Source of the DNA: Gammaproteobacteria bacterium
GTDB lineage: Bacteria; Pseudomonadota; Gammaproteobacteria; SZUA-152
Reading direction: 5' to 3'
NCBI GenBank assembly: GCA_021647705.1
Contig: JAKIUF010000040.1
Location: 1 to 41,818, forward strand
Length of the DNA stretch: 41,818 nt
A program made the translations under genes and the position numbers. Positions 1 through 9,316 of this stretch are shown one piece after another; the stretch's first letter is position 1, and every line of letters begins with the position of its first letter. The notes beneath the pieces are model-generated. The model saw only the letters and a list, made by a program, of their open reading frames with translations, did not search any database and had not been told where the DNA came from.

Positions 1-163
1 CTAATTCAGCGAGTTTATCGACAACCCATTGTTTGCGGTGTTCGTAACTTTGGCCGGAGAATTCGTCGTTGCCACAGAGAAAGGCGCGTCGGACACAGCG
101 TGAAATACAGTGGTAGTAGGGTGTTGAATCTAAACAGACTTGGTTTTTACGGGGGATTGGCAT
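1..163 (-). CDS. Y1 (IS200-like/RAYT-type) transposase, N-terminal part, runs off the window
   Basis: Reading leftward from an ATG at 161-163 gives 54 uninterrupted residues beginning MPIPRKNQVCLDSTPYYHCI, followed by SRCVRRAFLCG. The pattern YYHCISRCVRRAFLC is typical of the first strand of the Y1_Tnp fold found in REP-associated tyrosine transposases. A strong Shine-Dalgarno sequence (GGAGG) lies about 5 bases before the ATG. The HUH motif and catalytic tyrosine would lie beyond the left edge, so activity cannot be judged. It is a different gene from the Y1 transposase at 12144-13118. Family assignment is fairly sure; host or REP association is inference. Confidence 0.8.
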   Translation of the reverse strand, partial: MPIPRKNQVCLDSTPYYHCISRCVRRAFLCGNDEFSGQSYEHRKQWVVDKLAEL

Positions 164-179
164 CCGTGCCTCCTTCATT

Positions 180-908
180 CCGTGTGGGTAAAGTATGTCT
201 CGTAATCTAACGAGGCTCGGTCTGGATGTCAATTAATTGATGGGTGTCTTTTTTTATTCGTTTTTTTATTCTTATTTTTTTACCCGGTTTACTTTTTTTA
301 CATTTTTTTGCTTTTATCTATTTTAATTTTTTATCCTTATTTTTACTTATTGCTTTACTGTTTTTTACTGTCTGGATTGGTGCTTTTATACTCTATCGGC
401 AACTAGATGTTGTGGTGCTTGCTCTATTCCATAGGTGTTTTTTATTTTCTGACTCAACTTTAACCACTCTCCTGAACGCTATATACCACCTAAAAAATGT
501 CGCAAAGCAGATGTTTGGCTGCTTATATCTAGTTATGATTTTGATTTATGGATAGGATATGTAACCATTCAGGTTGGATGACGTAGTTGAGCAGCCTAAC
601 GGCGTGTAGAGTGTGTTACGTTTTGTGGTCGACACCATGAAAGTAGGCGCTTTGCGTATCGTACATAATGTGCGAGAGCGGCCAGACGCACAATGCACTG
701 TGTGTCTGATTGTAGTGGCAATCCTGACCGGTGAACTTTTCAGATCGATAAAACATGATGCTCAGCAACATGTTAATGCATCTTCCTCAGCGGTCAACTG
801 CGGAATCCAAATTCAATATCCCGCCATAGATCAGCATCTGATTGAGCTTGTTTATAATTTTTCCGGGAATTTTTCGAGGGATTTGCATATTTACCAGAGG
901 TAAAAATT
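180..908. other. AT/T-rich intergenic stretch without a convincing gene
   Basis: About 730 bases lie between the transposase fragment and the lipoprotein gene. Bases 244-555 are very T-rich and read as a 103-codon hydrophobic ORF from a GTG, but its composition (runs of Phe and Leu from TTT/TTA) looks like a by-product of poly-T DNA and no ribosome binding site precedes it. A second ORF at 613-903 resembles no family I know. The region may be degenerate DNA beside the mobile element. The last bases (AGAGGT about 7 bases before 909) are the ribosome binding site of the next gene. Confidence 0.5.
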
Positions 909-3032
909 ATGCGTACAGGGACAGTATTCAGCGGGCTTATCGTGCTCGCTATCGTTATGTTGGTTGGTTGTGGGAAAGATAACTCTGCTTCGCCACCAGA
1001 TATCAGCAATGTCATCCTGGGTGGTAGCGCAGTAAAGGGCATTATCAATCTTGGTAACGTGGTAGCCGAAGAACTGGATACCAACGGCAGAGTCATTGCC
1101 TGGGTGGGCAGCACTATTACCGGTATTGATGGTCGTTACAGGCTCACAGTGGATAAAAATAATTATAAAGGTGGACCTATTCGGGTCACTGTCAGCGCTG
1201 ATGCAGATACTCAGATGAAGTGTGATGTACCAGCAGGCTGCGGAGTACGCGCAGACGGTATCTTGGATAGCAACAACGTGATTGATTTCGGTGAATGGTA
1301 TAAACCCGGTAGCTTGACGATGATCGCACTGGTTGCAGAGGCCGTTACTGGTGACAGCCTCGTTGTTAACATTACGCCCTATACCCATTTGGCGGCCAGT
1401 CGTGCTATGGAGGCACGCTCATTGGACGCGGCGGGGATTTATAACGCCAATTCCGAAGTGTCCAATTTGTTGGGTGGTGTTGATATTCTTAAAACTGAGC
1501 TTTTGGATATCACCGATGATGATATGGTGATGGGTGGCTCTGCGGTGGAAATTATCTATGCCGCCTTCTCGTCTGCGATTGCCACCTTGGCGGATACTTC
1601 CGGTGGTAATCCGGATGTTGATGGTGTGCTTGCTGTTCTGTCAAATTCATTTATTGGTGGCACGATCACCGCCACTGATGATGGTTTGGACGATAGCATG
1701 ATTTCTTTGCAAGAAATCATTGATGGAACGCGCAGCGTTCTTGGTAAAAAGGGCATTGCTGTTGAAACATCAGGAAGAATCACTGAGTTACAAATAAGAG
1801 TTGATGAGGCCACTGCGACTGGCAGCAGCATTGATCCGAAACCCAGCCCCATCACCGGTAGCTCTGCGTTGGCCAGAGTTAAAGCTTTTATAAGTGATAT
1901 GCGTACCTGGGGATTCGTTATTAAGGAGGAGGGTCAAGCTGAACGCAGTGCTCTTATGCAACAAGCGGGTATGGCAGCCATGGCTGCAAATGCAAGTCAT
2001 AAGTTCCTGACAGGGCCGGCTTTTTCAGGTGTGTTTGATGCCATCGAACAGAGTTTTTCGAATGGGCTTGTCTATGGCAACCTGAGTGATTTCACCGTAG
2101 GGTCGCCGGATGATCCACAATTCAGCGCCGGTACTATCACCAATGCAGCAGGTATTATTACGGTTATCAATGGAGTGATTAATGGTGTCACGGTTAATAT
2201 GACGGTGCAATTACCTGCTCATGGCGTAACGGCATCCAGCTTCACGTTGGGCATTATTTCTGCCAGCTTGCGTAGTGTGGCGACGGATATTGATATCAAT
2301 AACGGCACCATTACACTTAACACCGTAGAGCTATATACCGTTAATTGGATGCCAAGCGACTTGAGCACTGACATTATTCCTCGCATCTCGCACGGCTCCA
2401 TCAACCTGGATATAGCATTGACACAGAAACTGGATGCTATGAGTGTACCTATAGCTGCGCCGGTGACTTTTGCGGGGAGTCTGGCTGTTACGCTGGCAGA
2501 ACCCGTAGGCGGTGGTTTTGGTAGTGCCTGGGTCAGGTCCAATTCTTTGGTGATGAGTGGCAGTATCAGCGATACCATCGGTAATAGTCTGGATGCTCAT
2601 CTTGTGGGCAACACTACCGGTATTAATGGCGGTCTTGCCAGTGGCTTTTTACCGCTGGGTCCGTTGTCAACGGGGAGCGTGGGTCTGTCTTTCAAGCTGC
2701 AACTGGCCGGTTTGCCAGAAGCTTCCGTCAATATGAGCAGTAGTCGAGCCGGGTTTTATGAAGATGGTGCCACGACTATTGTTGTTAACTACGGTTTACG
2801 ACAAATTGTTATAAATACCAGATACACCGGTATGAGCAGTATCTCCACTGCGAACGTAACGGGCAGTGTCACCATCACTAATCAGGATGGCGTCAGTATG
2901 ACCATGGAGAATGATTTTAAAATTACGCCCGGACACATTGTGCTTAATGGTCAAATGTACGGCACCATTGTCCACCTGAATAATGGGCTGACGAAAATTA
3001 TCTACACCGACGGTACCTTTGAAGTTTTGTAG
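909..3032 (+). CDS. Large secreted lipoprotein of unknown function
   Basis: This 707-residue protein starts with a signal peptide and lipobox (LVGC, lipid-carrying Cys21), so it is expected to be anchored in the outer or inner membrane. Residues 38-105 look like a carboxypeptidase-regulatory-like beta-sandwich (repeated Gly/Val/Thr strands ending in DGRYRLTV), followed by a TPYTHLAASRA segment often seen in bacterial surface proteins. The C-terminal half (about 370-707) is rich in beta strands, Asn, Gly and Thr, with few charges, suggesting a repetitive beta structure. The start is supported by AGAGGT about 7 bases upstream. No catalytic motif is visible. A surface or adhesion-like role is only an inference; the lipoprotein call is firm. 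Confidence 0.85.
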   Translation: MRTGTVFSGLIVLAIVMLVGCGKDNSASPPDISNVILGGSAVKGIINLGNVVAEELDTNGRVIAWVGSTITGIDGRYRLTVDKNNYKGGPIRVTVSADADTQMKCDVPAGCGVRADGILDSNNVIDFGEWYKPGSLTMIALVAEAVTGDSLVVNITPYTHLAASRAMEARSLDAAGIYNANSEVSNLLGGVDILKTELLDITDDDMVMGGSAVEIIYAAFSSAIATLADTSGGNPDVDGVLAVLSNSFIGGTITATDDGLDDSMISLQEIIDGTRSVLGKKGIAVETSGRITELQIRVDEATATGSSIDPKPSPITGSSALARVKAFISDMRTWGFVIKEEGQAERSALMQQAGMAAMAANASHKFLTGPAFSGVFDAIEQSFSNGLVYGNLSDFTVGSPDDPQFSAGTITNAAGIITVINGVINGVTVNMTVQLPAHGVTASSFTLGIISASLRSVATDIDINNGTITLNTVELYTVNWMPSDLSTDIIPRISHGSINLDIALTQKLDAMSVPIAAPVTFAGSLAVTLAEPVGGGFGSAWVRSNSLVMSGSISDTIGNSLDAHLVGNTTGINGGLASGFLPLGPLSTGSVGLSFKLQLAGLPEASVNMSSSRAGFYEDGATTIVVNYGLRQIVINTRYTGMSSISTANVTGSVTITNQDGVSMTMENDFKITPGHIVLNGQMYGTIVHLNNGLTKIIYTDGTFEVL

Positions 3033-3055
3033 TATTCACGGTTGCACGGTTAAAT

Positions 3056-3357
3056 ATGAATTAGGCGCTAAATCGCCATGTTTTCAGTGTCTGTCAACAA
3101 AATTTGGAGAATGAAAACCCAACGCAAAGGCGCAAAGACGCAGAGAGCGCAAAGGGTGAGAGGATAACGGGAAAAATATATATCCATGGCGCTAGCGTTT
3201 TAGGTATTAAGGATTAGAAAAATACTTGTGGGTAAGTTTATCTGGCTTAGGTTAATACCTAAGTCTCAATCGTTACGAGGATATCTCTGCGTTCTCTGCG
3301 TCTTCGCGCCTTTGCGTTAGATTTTATGATTTGGGTATTTTTTAGCGCTTAATTGAC
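3056..3357. repeat. Dispersed palindromic repeat, copy A (MITE-like)
   Basis: The ends form inverted repeats (TGAATTAGGCGCTAAA on the left, TTTAGCGCTTAATTGA on the right). Inside are two complementary blocks: AACGCAAAGGCGCAAAGACG at 3121 and its near reverse complement at 3289-3322, so most of the element can fold into one long hairpin. It shares ends and inner blocks with copies B to F elsewhere in the window. The right end overlaps the 3' end of bioD. No coding capacity is seen. Confidence 0.8.
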
Positions 3358-4049
3358 ATCAAAGAAGTATTCAAATGACGGGCGATGTTTTTGCCGGAAG
3401 GTGTTTGTTGCTGGTGTGACAGGGATACATCAAACGGTACAATACCGAGGCAGTCGCCTGGCAGCCGCTGTTTCAGGGTCATGATATTTTCGGTTGCACA
3501 AATCAGCTCTGCACATAACATGTTGCCAACCCAGGCCGTGTGTTGCAGGCCATGTGCAGCAATGCTTTCTGCGGTTAACAGTGCATGACTCAGGCAGCCC
3601 AAACGTAAGCCCACTACATTGATGACCGGCAACCCCAGCGCGGTTGCAAGATCAGCCATGGTTTCATTTTCATTCAGCGGCACTTGCCAGCCACCGGCAC
3701 CTTCAACAATCACTACATCGGCCTGCGCTGCAATTTTTTCGTAAGCACGACAAAGGGGTTCGATGTGCATGGTGGTATTGTTTTGTGCAGCGGCAATATG
3801 CGGTGCAATAGCCGCTTCAAAAGCATAGGGGTTAACCACGTCGTAAGGCAGTTCAAGATTGGCCTGTTGCATCAGTTGCACAGCATCATTGTTGCGCAAA
3901 CCTGTTTTTGTTTTTGTGCAGCCTGCTGATACAGGTTTCATTGCAACAACACTTAACCCCTGTTGTTGTAGTGCTGCCATCAGACCCAGTGCAATGGTGG
4001 TTTTACCCACATCGGTGTCGGTGCCGGTGATAAAAAACCCTTTACCCAT
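3342..4049 (-). CDS. bioD: ATP-dependent dethiobiotin synthetase BioD
   Basis: BioD closes the ureido ring of dethiobiotin from 7,8-diaminopelargonate, CO2 and ATP in the cytoplasm. The 235-residue protein has the N-terminal P-loop GTDTDVGKT (residues 8-16), the MKPVSAG segment and the VEGAGGW motif typical of the family, and its length is close to that of E. coli BioD (about 225). Its ATG overlaps the bioC stop by one base (TAATG), so it is the last gene of the bioB-F-H-C-D transcription unit. The final residues (SIKR and the stop) are encoded by the terminal inverted repeat of repeat copy A, so the C-terminus seems to have been replaced by the repeat. Function is clear. Confidence 0.97.
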   Translation of the reverse strand: MGKGFFITGTDTDVGKTTIALGLMAALQQQGLSVVAMKPVSAGCTKTKTGLRNNDAVQLMQQANLELPYDVVNPYAFEAAIAPHIAAAQNNTTMHIEPLCRAYEKIAAQADVVIVEGAGGWQVPLNENETMADLATALGLPVINVVGLRLGCLSHALLTAESIAAHGLQHTAWVGNMLCAELICATENIMTLKQRLPGDCLGIVPFDVSLSHQQQTPSGKNIARHLNTSLMSIKR

Positions 4050-4972
4050 TAGCGGCGTACACCAGGGTTCATCGGATTAACGGGCATGCTGACAGTGACC
4101 TCATTTTTACCGGCAAGTGGTGCCCATGCGTGCCCGTAGACCACCTCGTAGGTCACTGGAAGGGTGCCTTGGTGACGCAGTTTTTCGTAGGCTGCGGCCA
4201 TGTTTTTTAAACGTGTTTTTCCGGTTAGCGTGTGGCGACGTTCGCTGGCCATGTTATGCGCGCCCAGGGTTTTGAGTTCACGCATTAGTTGATAAACATC
4301 GGGATAAGTGAGAGTGAAATTTTCCACGTCCATCACCGGGTCAGCCAGGCTGGCACGCAGCATGGCATCACCAATGTCGTGCATATCAACGAAGTCATGC
4401 ACATGCACAGCCTCACTGGAATCAGCGTCTGCCACCTGCCAGCTTTGGCGTAATTCTTTCAATGTGTCCGGGCCAAAGGTGGAAAACATCAGCAGCCCAC
4501 CGGGCTTAAGCACCCGTCGAAATTCAGCAAAGGTATGTTCGAGGTCATCACACCATTGCAGAGTCGCGTTGGAAAAAATCAGCTCAACGCTGTGGTCGGC
4601 AATGGGCAGTTGTTCAGCATCAGCACAAATATAACTGTTTTTAGTTGTCCATTTGTTGAGTTGTTTGTGCAGCCAGCCGTTACGCTGTCGGGCGTATTGC
4701 AGCATGCGGGGGGCAAGGTCCAGCGAAATGATATGGGATTTTTTATATCGCCTGCCCAATGCTTGCGAGCACACGCCAGTGCCTGAACCGATATCCAGTA
4801 TGCTATCGGGTTTAAGCCTGACCAGTTCCAGTCGCTCAAGAATGCGCTCACCGATTTCACGTTGCAATACCGCCACATCATCGTAATGTTCAGCGGCAGC
4901 ATCAAAAGATTGACGCACACGCGGTTTTTCCAGTTTGTGTAATGGGTTTTGTGAAGGTGTGTTGATTGTCAT
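4049..4972 (-). CDS. bioC: Malonyl-ACP O-methyltransferase BioC
   Basis: BioC uses S-adenosylmethionine to methylate the free carboxyl of malonyl-ACP, disguising it so that the fatty acid machinery can build the pimeloyl chain for biotin. The 307-residue protein has an N-terminal RQSFDAAAEHYDDVAVLQ segment typical of BioC, SAM motif I at about 58-67 (ILDIGSGTGV), a QLPIADHSVELIFSNATLQW block and the RRVLKPGGLLMFSTFGPDTL block. It lies 17 bases after bioH and overlaps bioD by one base. The N-terminal motif and operon context make BioC far more likely than a generic methyltransferase. Confidence 0.95.
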   Translation of the reverse strand: MTINTPSQNPLHKLEKPRVRQSFDAAAEHYDDVAVLQREIGERILERLELVRLKPDSILDIGSGTGVCSQALGRRYKKSHIISLDLAPRMLQYARQRNGWLHKQLNKWTTKNSYICADAEQLPIADHSVELIFSNATLQWCDDLEHTFAEFRRVLKPGGLLMFSTFGPDTLKELRQSWQVADADSSEAVHVHDFVDMHDIGDAMLRASLADPVMDVENFTLTYPDVYQLMRELKTLGAHNMASERRHTLTGKTRLKNMAAAYEKLRHQGTLPVTYEVVYGHAWAPLAGKNEVTVSMPVNPMNPGVRR

Positions 4973-4989
4973 TAGTGGTATGGCAAAAA

Positions 4990-5750
4990 TCAGGATAAAA
5001 AAGAAATGAGCGTTTGCAGAAATTCATCCGGGTGTGACAAAAAAGGCGCATGTCCTGCGCCGGGAATCATCGACAGACGGGCACCGGCAATCATATCCCG
5101 GGTTTTTTCTGCGGCTCTGCGCCGAAACAATGAATCATGCTCTCCGCTAATCAATAATGTGGGACAGGTGATTTTTACCAGTTCGGGACGCAGGTTTGTG
5201 TGGCGCAAAATCGCCAGCCCGGCTTCCAGTGCAGCAGGTTGCGGGTTGCCATGCCGAAATACTCGTTCGCGCAGAATGTGTTGTTGTTCGCGGGCGTGTT
5301 CACTGCCCATGGCCTGAATGGCGATAAAGCGTTTAATGGTTTGCTGGTAGTTTTGTTTGAGGCCATGGGCAAAACTGTCCAGCACTTCGGCGTCAGTGCC
5401 ATCGGGCCAGGTGTCATCGCGCACAAATTGCGGCGCACTGGCGACAAGAACAAGCTTGCGAATGTTATCCGGGTTATTCAATGTCAATTGTGTGGCGATC
5501 ATGCCGCCTAATGACCAACCGACAAGCATGGCATTTGGGGGCACAAGGTCATTAATGGTTGCCGCCAGATTTTGCAGACTGTAATCCGCAAGGCTGTCCA
5601 GGCTGCGCCCATGACCCGGCAGGTCGAGCAGGGTGACGCGAAACTGTTTTGTGAGTGTGGGCAGAATACCTTCCCACACGTCCGCATTCATTCCCCAGCC
5701 ATGTAACAAAACAACATCAGGTCCGTTGCCGAGCGTTTGAGTAAAAAGAT

Positions 5751-5754
<4 letters not shown>
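4990..5754 (-). CDS. bioH: Pimeloyl-ACP methyl ester carboxylesterase BioH
   Basis: BioH is an alpha/beta-hydrolase that removes the methyl group added by BioC once the pimeloyl chain is complete. The 254-residue sequence shows LLHGWGMN (oxyanion region), the nucleophile elbow GWSLGG with Ser81, Asp207 in SGEHDSLF and His235 in GAGHAPF, a complete triad with spacing like E. coli BioH. Its ATG overlaps the bioF stop as ATGA, indicating translational coupling. With BioC next door the BioC-BioH route of pimelate synthesis is complete. Confidence 0.96.
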
Positions 5755-6944
<1,190 letters not shown>

Positions 6945-6970
6945 TTTTAATACGTCAGCATAAAAGTCTA

Positions 6971-7125
6971 ATGTGAATTAAGTGCAAAAACACGCTGTTT
7001 TTAAGAATTACCGGGTATTTAACGCAAAGAGCGCAGAGGCGCAGAGGACGCAAAGTTTTTAGTGTTTTTCTCTGCGTCCTTTGCGTCTCTGCGACCTCTG
7101 CGTTTATAACATGTCACTTGTTCGG
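6971..7125. repeat. Dispersed palindromic repeat, copy B, inside the biotin operon
   Basis: It begins ATGTGAATTAAGTGCAAAAA and has the complementary blocks AACGCAAAGAGCGCAGAGG (7021) and CTCTGCGACCTCTGCGTTT (7087-7105) around a short loop. It aligns closely with copy C (9182-9316) and, inverted, with copy E (about 30300-30427), which defines a shorter subfamily of the element. It lies between bioB and bioF and would be transcribed as a large hairpin within the operon mRNA. Confidence 0.8.
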
Positions 7126-7137
7126 GAGTGTAAATCT

Positions 7138-7216
7138 CTGGATTCCGGCTAAAAACATGCCGGAATGACGGTGTTTCCAGAACGTAGGTTGGGGTTCGTG
7201 CCTCACCCCAACCTAC
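7138..7216. repeat. Short hairpin repeats 3' of bioB
   Basis: Two hairpins lie side by side. GGATTCCGGC (7140-7149) pairs with GCCGGAATGAC (about 7159-7169), a common intergenic repeat type. GTAGGTTGGGG (7184-7194) pairs exactly with CCCCAACCTAC (7206-7216) around an 11-base loop. A diverged relative of the first (CTGGATTCCGAC) lies near 9370, beside repeat copy C. No T-run follows in the bioB direction, so a terminator role is not supported. Confidence 0.6.
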
Positions 7217-7245
7217 CGCCTTACGATCAAGGCAGGCAATTATTG

Positions 7246-8265
7246 TTAACTGGCAGCACGACGTTGCTGGGTATCACCACGCACACGTAACTTTAAATCA
7301 TCAAACATTTTCAAATCATCATCCACACTGCGCCCGCTGGTGGTGAGATAATCACCGATCATCACACCGGAAGCACCCGCCATAAAAATCATTGACTGCA
7401 TATCACCGAGAAACTGGCGACCACCGGCAATGCGAATTTCAGCTTTGGGTAACAAGTAACGAAACACGGCAATGCTTTGCAAAATTTCATAAGCCGAAAG
7501 CGGTTCACGATCAGCCATGGGGGTGCCTTTTTGCGGGCTGAGAAAATTCAGTGGCACGGATTCCACGCCGAGATCACGCAATTGCACAGCCAGCTCAATG
7601 CGTTGGTCGAGGCTTTCACCCATACCCAGAATACCGCCCGCACAAACGCGTAACCCGGCATCGCGGGCATGGCGAATGGTATCGATGTTTTCCTGATAAC
7701 TGTGCGAAGTACACACGTTGTCAAAAAAGCTTTCCGCAGATTCCAGGTTGTGATGATAATTTTCCAGGCCCATGTCTTTTAACTCGCTGGCGGTGCCTTC
7801 CGTGAGCACACCAAGGCTGGCACAGCGACCGATGTCAGAGCTTTTATCCATTGCCGAAAAATACTCCCCCAGTTTTTGGCGTTCTTTATCAGAGCGCATG
7901 CCCCACCCTTTGGAGACCACGCCGAAATCGCTGGCGCCCCATTCACGGGCGCGTTGCGCCTGTCGGGTCAGTTCGGTACTGTCGATGAATTCATAAACAG
8001 GCGCGATGGTATTTTTGTGGTGGCCACTTTGGGAGCAAAAGGAGCAGTTTTCCGAACAATTACCGGAGCGTACGTTGGAGATAGCGCAGACCTCGATTTC
8101 ATCACCACGATTGGCTTTGCGAATGCGGTCGGCACCGGCCATCAGCCAGGGCAGGTAATCGTGATGCAGGCCAATGAGCCACTGGCCTTCAGAGGCGCTG
8201 GCTTCATCGCCATCAAGCACTCGGTGAGTGATGTCATCGATGCGTTGGTAAATGGCGTTATCCAT
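7246..8265 (-). CDS. bioB: Biotin synthase BioB (radical SAM)
   Basis: BioB inserts sulfur into dethiobiotin. In the 339-residue form the radical-SAM cluster motif is Cys70-x3-Cys74-x2-Cys77 (CSENCSFC), followed by SQSGHH, EGTASELKDMGLENYHHNLES, AGGILGMGES and SVPLNFLSP, all BioB signatures. The reading frame continues upstream to a TTG at 8346, but I place the start at the ATG 8263-8265. GGAG lies 5 bases before it, the length then fits the family (about 346 residues), and the upstream TTG is the first triplet of a -35 promoter box. It is the first gene of the biotin operon and is divergent from comF. Confidence 0.95.
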   Translation of the reverse strand: MDNAIYQRIDDITHRVLDGDEASASEGQWLIGLHHDYLPWLMAGADRIRKANRGDEIEVCAISNVRSGNCSENCSFCSQSGHHKNTIAPVYEFIDSTELTRQAQRAREWGASDFGVVSKGWGMRSDKERQKLGEYFSAMDKSSDIGRCASLGVLTEGTASELKDMGLENYHHNLESAESFFDNVCTSHSYQENIDTIRHARDAGLRVCAGGILGMGESLDQRIELAVQLRDLGVESVPLNFLSPQKGTPMADREPLSAYEILQSIAVFRYLLPKAEIRIAGGRQFLGDMQSMIFMAGASGVMIGDYLTTSGRSVDDDLKMFDDLKLRVRGDTQQRRAAS

Positions 8266-8318
8266 GGGGGCTCCGGTGTTGTTGGTTGTGCTGTGTGGCT
8301 GAGATAAGTCGAGGGAGT

Positions 8319-8346
8319 ATTTTAGTGGCTGGCGATTGGCTGTCAA
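8319..8346 (-). promoter_or_regulatory. Sigma-70-type promoter of the biotin operon
   Basis: On the minus strand a perfect TTGACA (8346-8341) is followed after 16 bases by TAAAAT (8324-8319, five of six consensus bases). This places the transcript start about 45 bases upstream of the bioB ATG. An imperfect inverted repeat (TGTCAACC / GGTGACA, 8341-8360) overlaps the -35 box and also contains the comF ribosome binding site. I do not see a classical BirA operator (TTGTAAACC / GGTTTACAA). Confidence 0.7.
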
Positions 8347-8364
8347 CCAGGGAGGTGACAGAAA

Positions 8365-9084
8365 GTGAACAAGTGGATAAAAAACGTACAGTTTCGGCTG
8401 TCAAACAGCCTGTTGCCCCCTGTGTGTATTTTGTGCGGCGTGGTCGGTTTTGTGAGTAGCCATCGTAGCAGAGACCTATGTTTGCCCTGTTTGCAATCTT
8501 TACCTTGGATAGGGTCGCAATGTGTTCGTTGCGCTCTGCCGTTGAGTGCCACGGCTGTCGAAGCCTTGTGCGGTCGTTGCCAAACACAGCCTCCTGCCTT
8601 TGAAGCCTGTTTGTCGCCTTTTTATTATCAGGCTCCGCTAGATCATCTGTTGCTGGGCCTCAAATTCAACGGCCGATTGGCGCAAGCACGCTTGTTGGGT
8701 GAATTGATGACTCAATGGTTGGCCTCCGTGGTAGAAGTTCCACCCGAGCAGATTATTCCTGTGCCCCTGCATGCTACGCGGTTGCGTGAGCGTGGTTTTA
8801 ATCAAGCGGTGGAATTAGCACGGCCGGTAGCCAGATATTTTGATTTGCCGCTGAATCTTCACGGAGTACGGCGTACACGGGCCACTCCGCCGCAGTCGGA
8901 TTTATCGCGTAAAGAACGCTTGAAAAATATTTGTGGTGCGTTTGACGTTATGCAGCCAATGAGTGGCAGCGTGGTGATCGTCGATGATGTGATGACCACC
9001 GGCAGCACGGCACATGAATTGGCAGCGGCCTTGTTGAGCGCTGGCGCAGAGCAGGTAGAGGTGTGGGTTTGCGCGCGAGCGTAG
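8365..9084 (+). CDS. comF: ComF/GntX family amidophosphoribosyltransferase-like protein
   Basis: The 239-residue protein has four CxxC pairs near the N-terminus (Cys21/24, 39/42, 53/56, 69/72), suggesting zinc binding, followed by a type I phosphoribosyltransferase fold with the PRPP-binding signature VVIVDDVMTTGST near residues 203-215. ComF proteins are linked to uptake of transforming DNA, and GntX in E. coli lies beside bioH; the biochemical reaction is unproven. The start is a GTG with a strong GGAGGTGA ribosome binding site 9 bases upstream. It is divergent from bioB with only about 100 bases between the two starts. Family assignment is firm, the role less so. Confidence 0.92.
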   Translation: MNKWIKNVQFRLSNSLLPPVCILCGVVGFVSSHRSRDLCLPCLQSLPWIGSQCVRCALPLSATAVEALCGRCQTQPPAFEACLSPFYYQAPLDHLLLGLKFNGRLAQARLLGELMTQWLASVVEVPPEQIIPVPLHATRLRERGFNQAVELARPVARYFDLPLNLHGVRRTRATPPQSDLSRKERLKNICGAFDVMQPMSGSVVIVDDVMTTGSTAHELAAALLSAGAEQVEVWVCARA

Positions 9085-9181
9085 TGCGGGCATATTGTGG
9101 GTGTTCATGTACAAATTTGATTGCACATATTCATGCTGTTTGCGATTCAGGTGTTAATCTGACCAGGCAAGCCCGTCCACA

Positions 9182-9316
9182 AATGTGAGTTAAGCGCCAA
9201 AAACACGCTACCCTTAAAAAATCACAGAGCATTTAACGCAGAGGCGCAAAGTTTTGTGTGTTTTTCTCTGCGTCCTTTGCGCCTCTGCGACCTCTGCGCT
9301 TATAACACCTTAACTT
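9182..9316. repeat. Dispersed palindromic repeat, copy C
   Basis: It starts AATGTGAGTTAAGCGCCAAA and contains AACGCAGAGGCGCAAAG (9235-9251) and the complementary CTCTGCGTCCTTTGCGCCTC (9266-9285) followed by TGCGACCTCTGCG. It is closest to copy B. Just downstream (about 9430-9446), ACCTAAAACGCTAGCG is the exact reverse complement of a segment inside copy A (3189-3205), so the surrounding DNA also shares sequence with the larger copy. Confidence 0.75.

Noticed and set aside
244-555. 103-codon hydrophobic frame in T-rich DNA
   Set aside because: No ribosome binding site, GTG start and a composition dominated by TTT/TTA; it looks like a product of poly-T DNA, not a membrane protein gene.
613-903. 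96-codon frame before the lipoprotein gene
   Set aside because: No family likeness, no clear ribosome binding site and an overlapping frame on the other strand; intergenic DNA is the simpler reading.
7184-7216. Rho-independent terminator after bioB
   Set aside because: The hairpin is strong but no T-run follows in the bioB direction; it is a common intergenic repeat.
8341-8360. BirA operator in the bioB-comF gap
   Set aside because: The palindrome TGTCAACC / GGTGACA does not match TTGTAAACC / GGTTTACAA and its arms need a gap.
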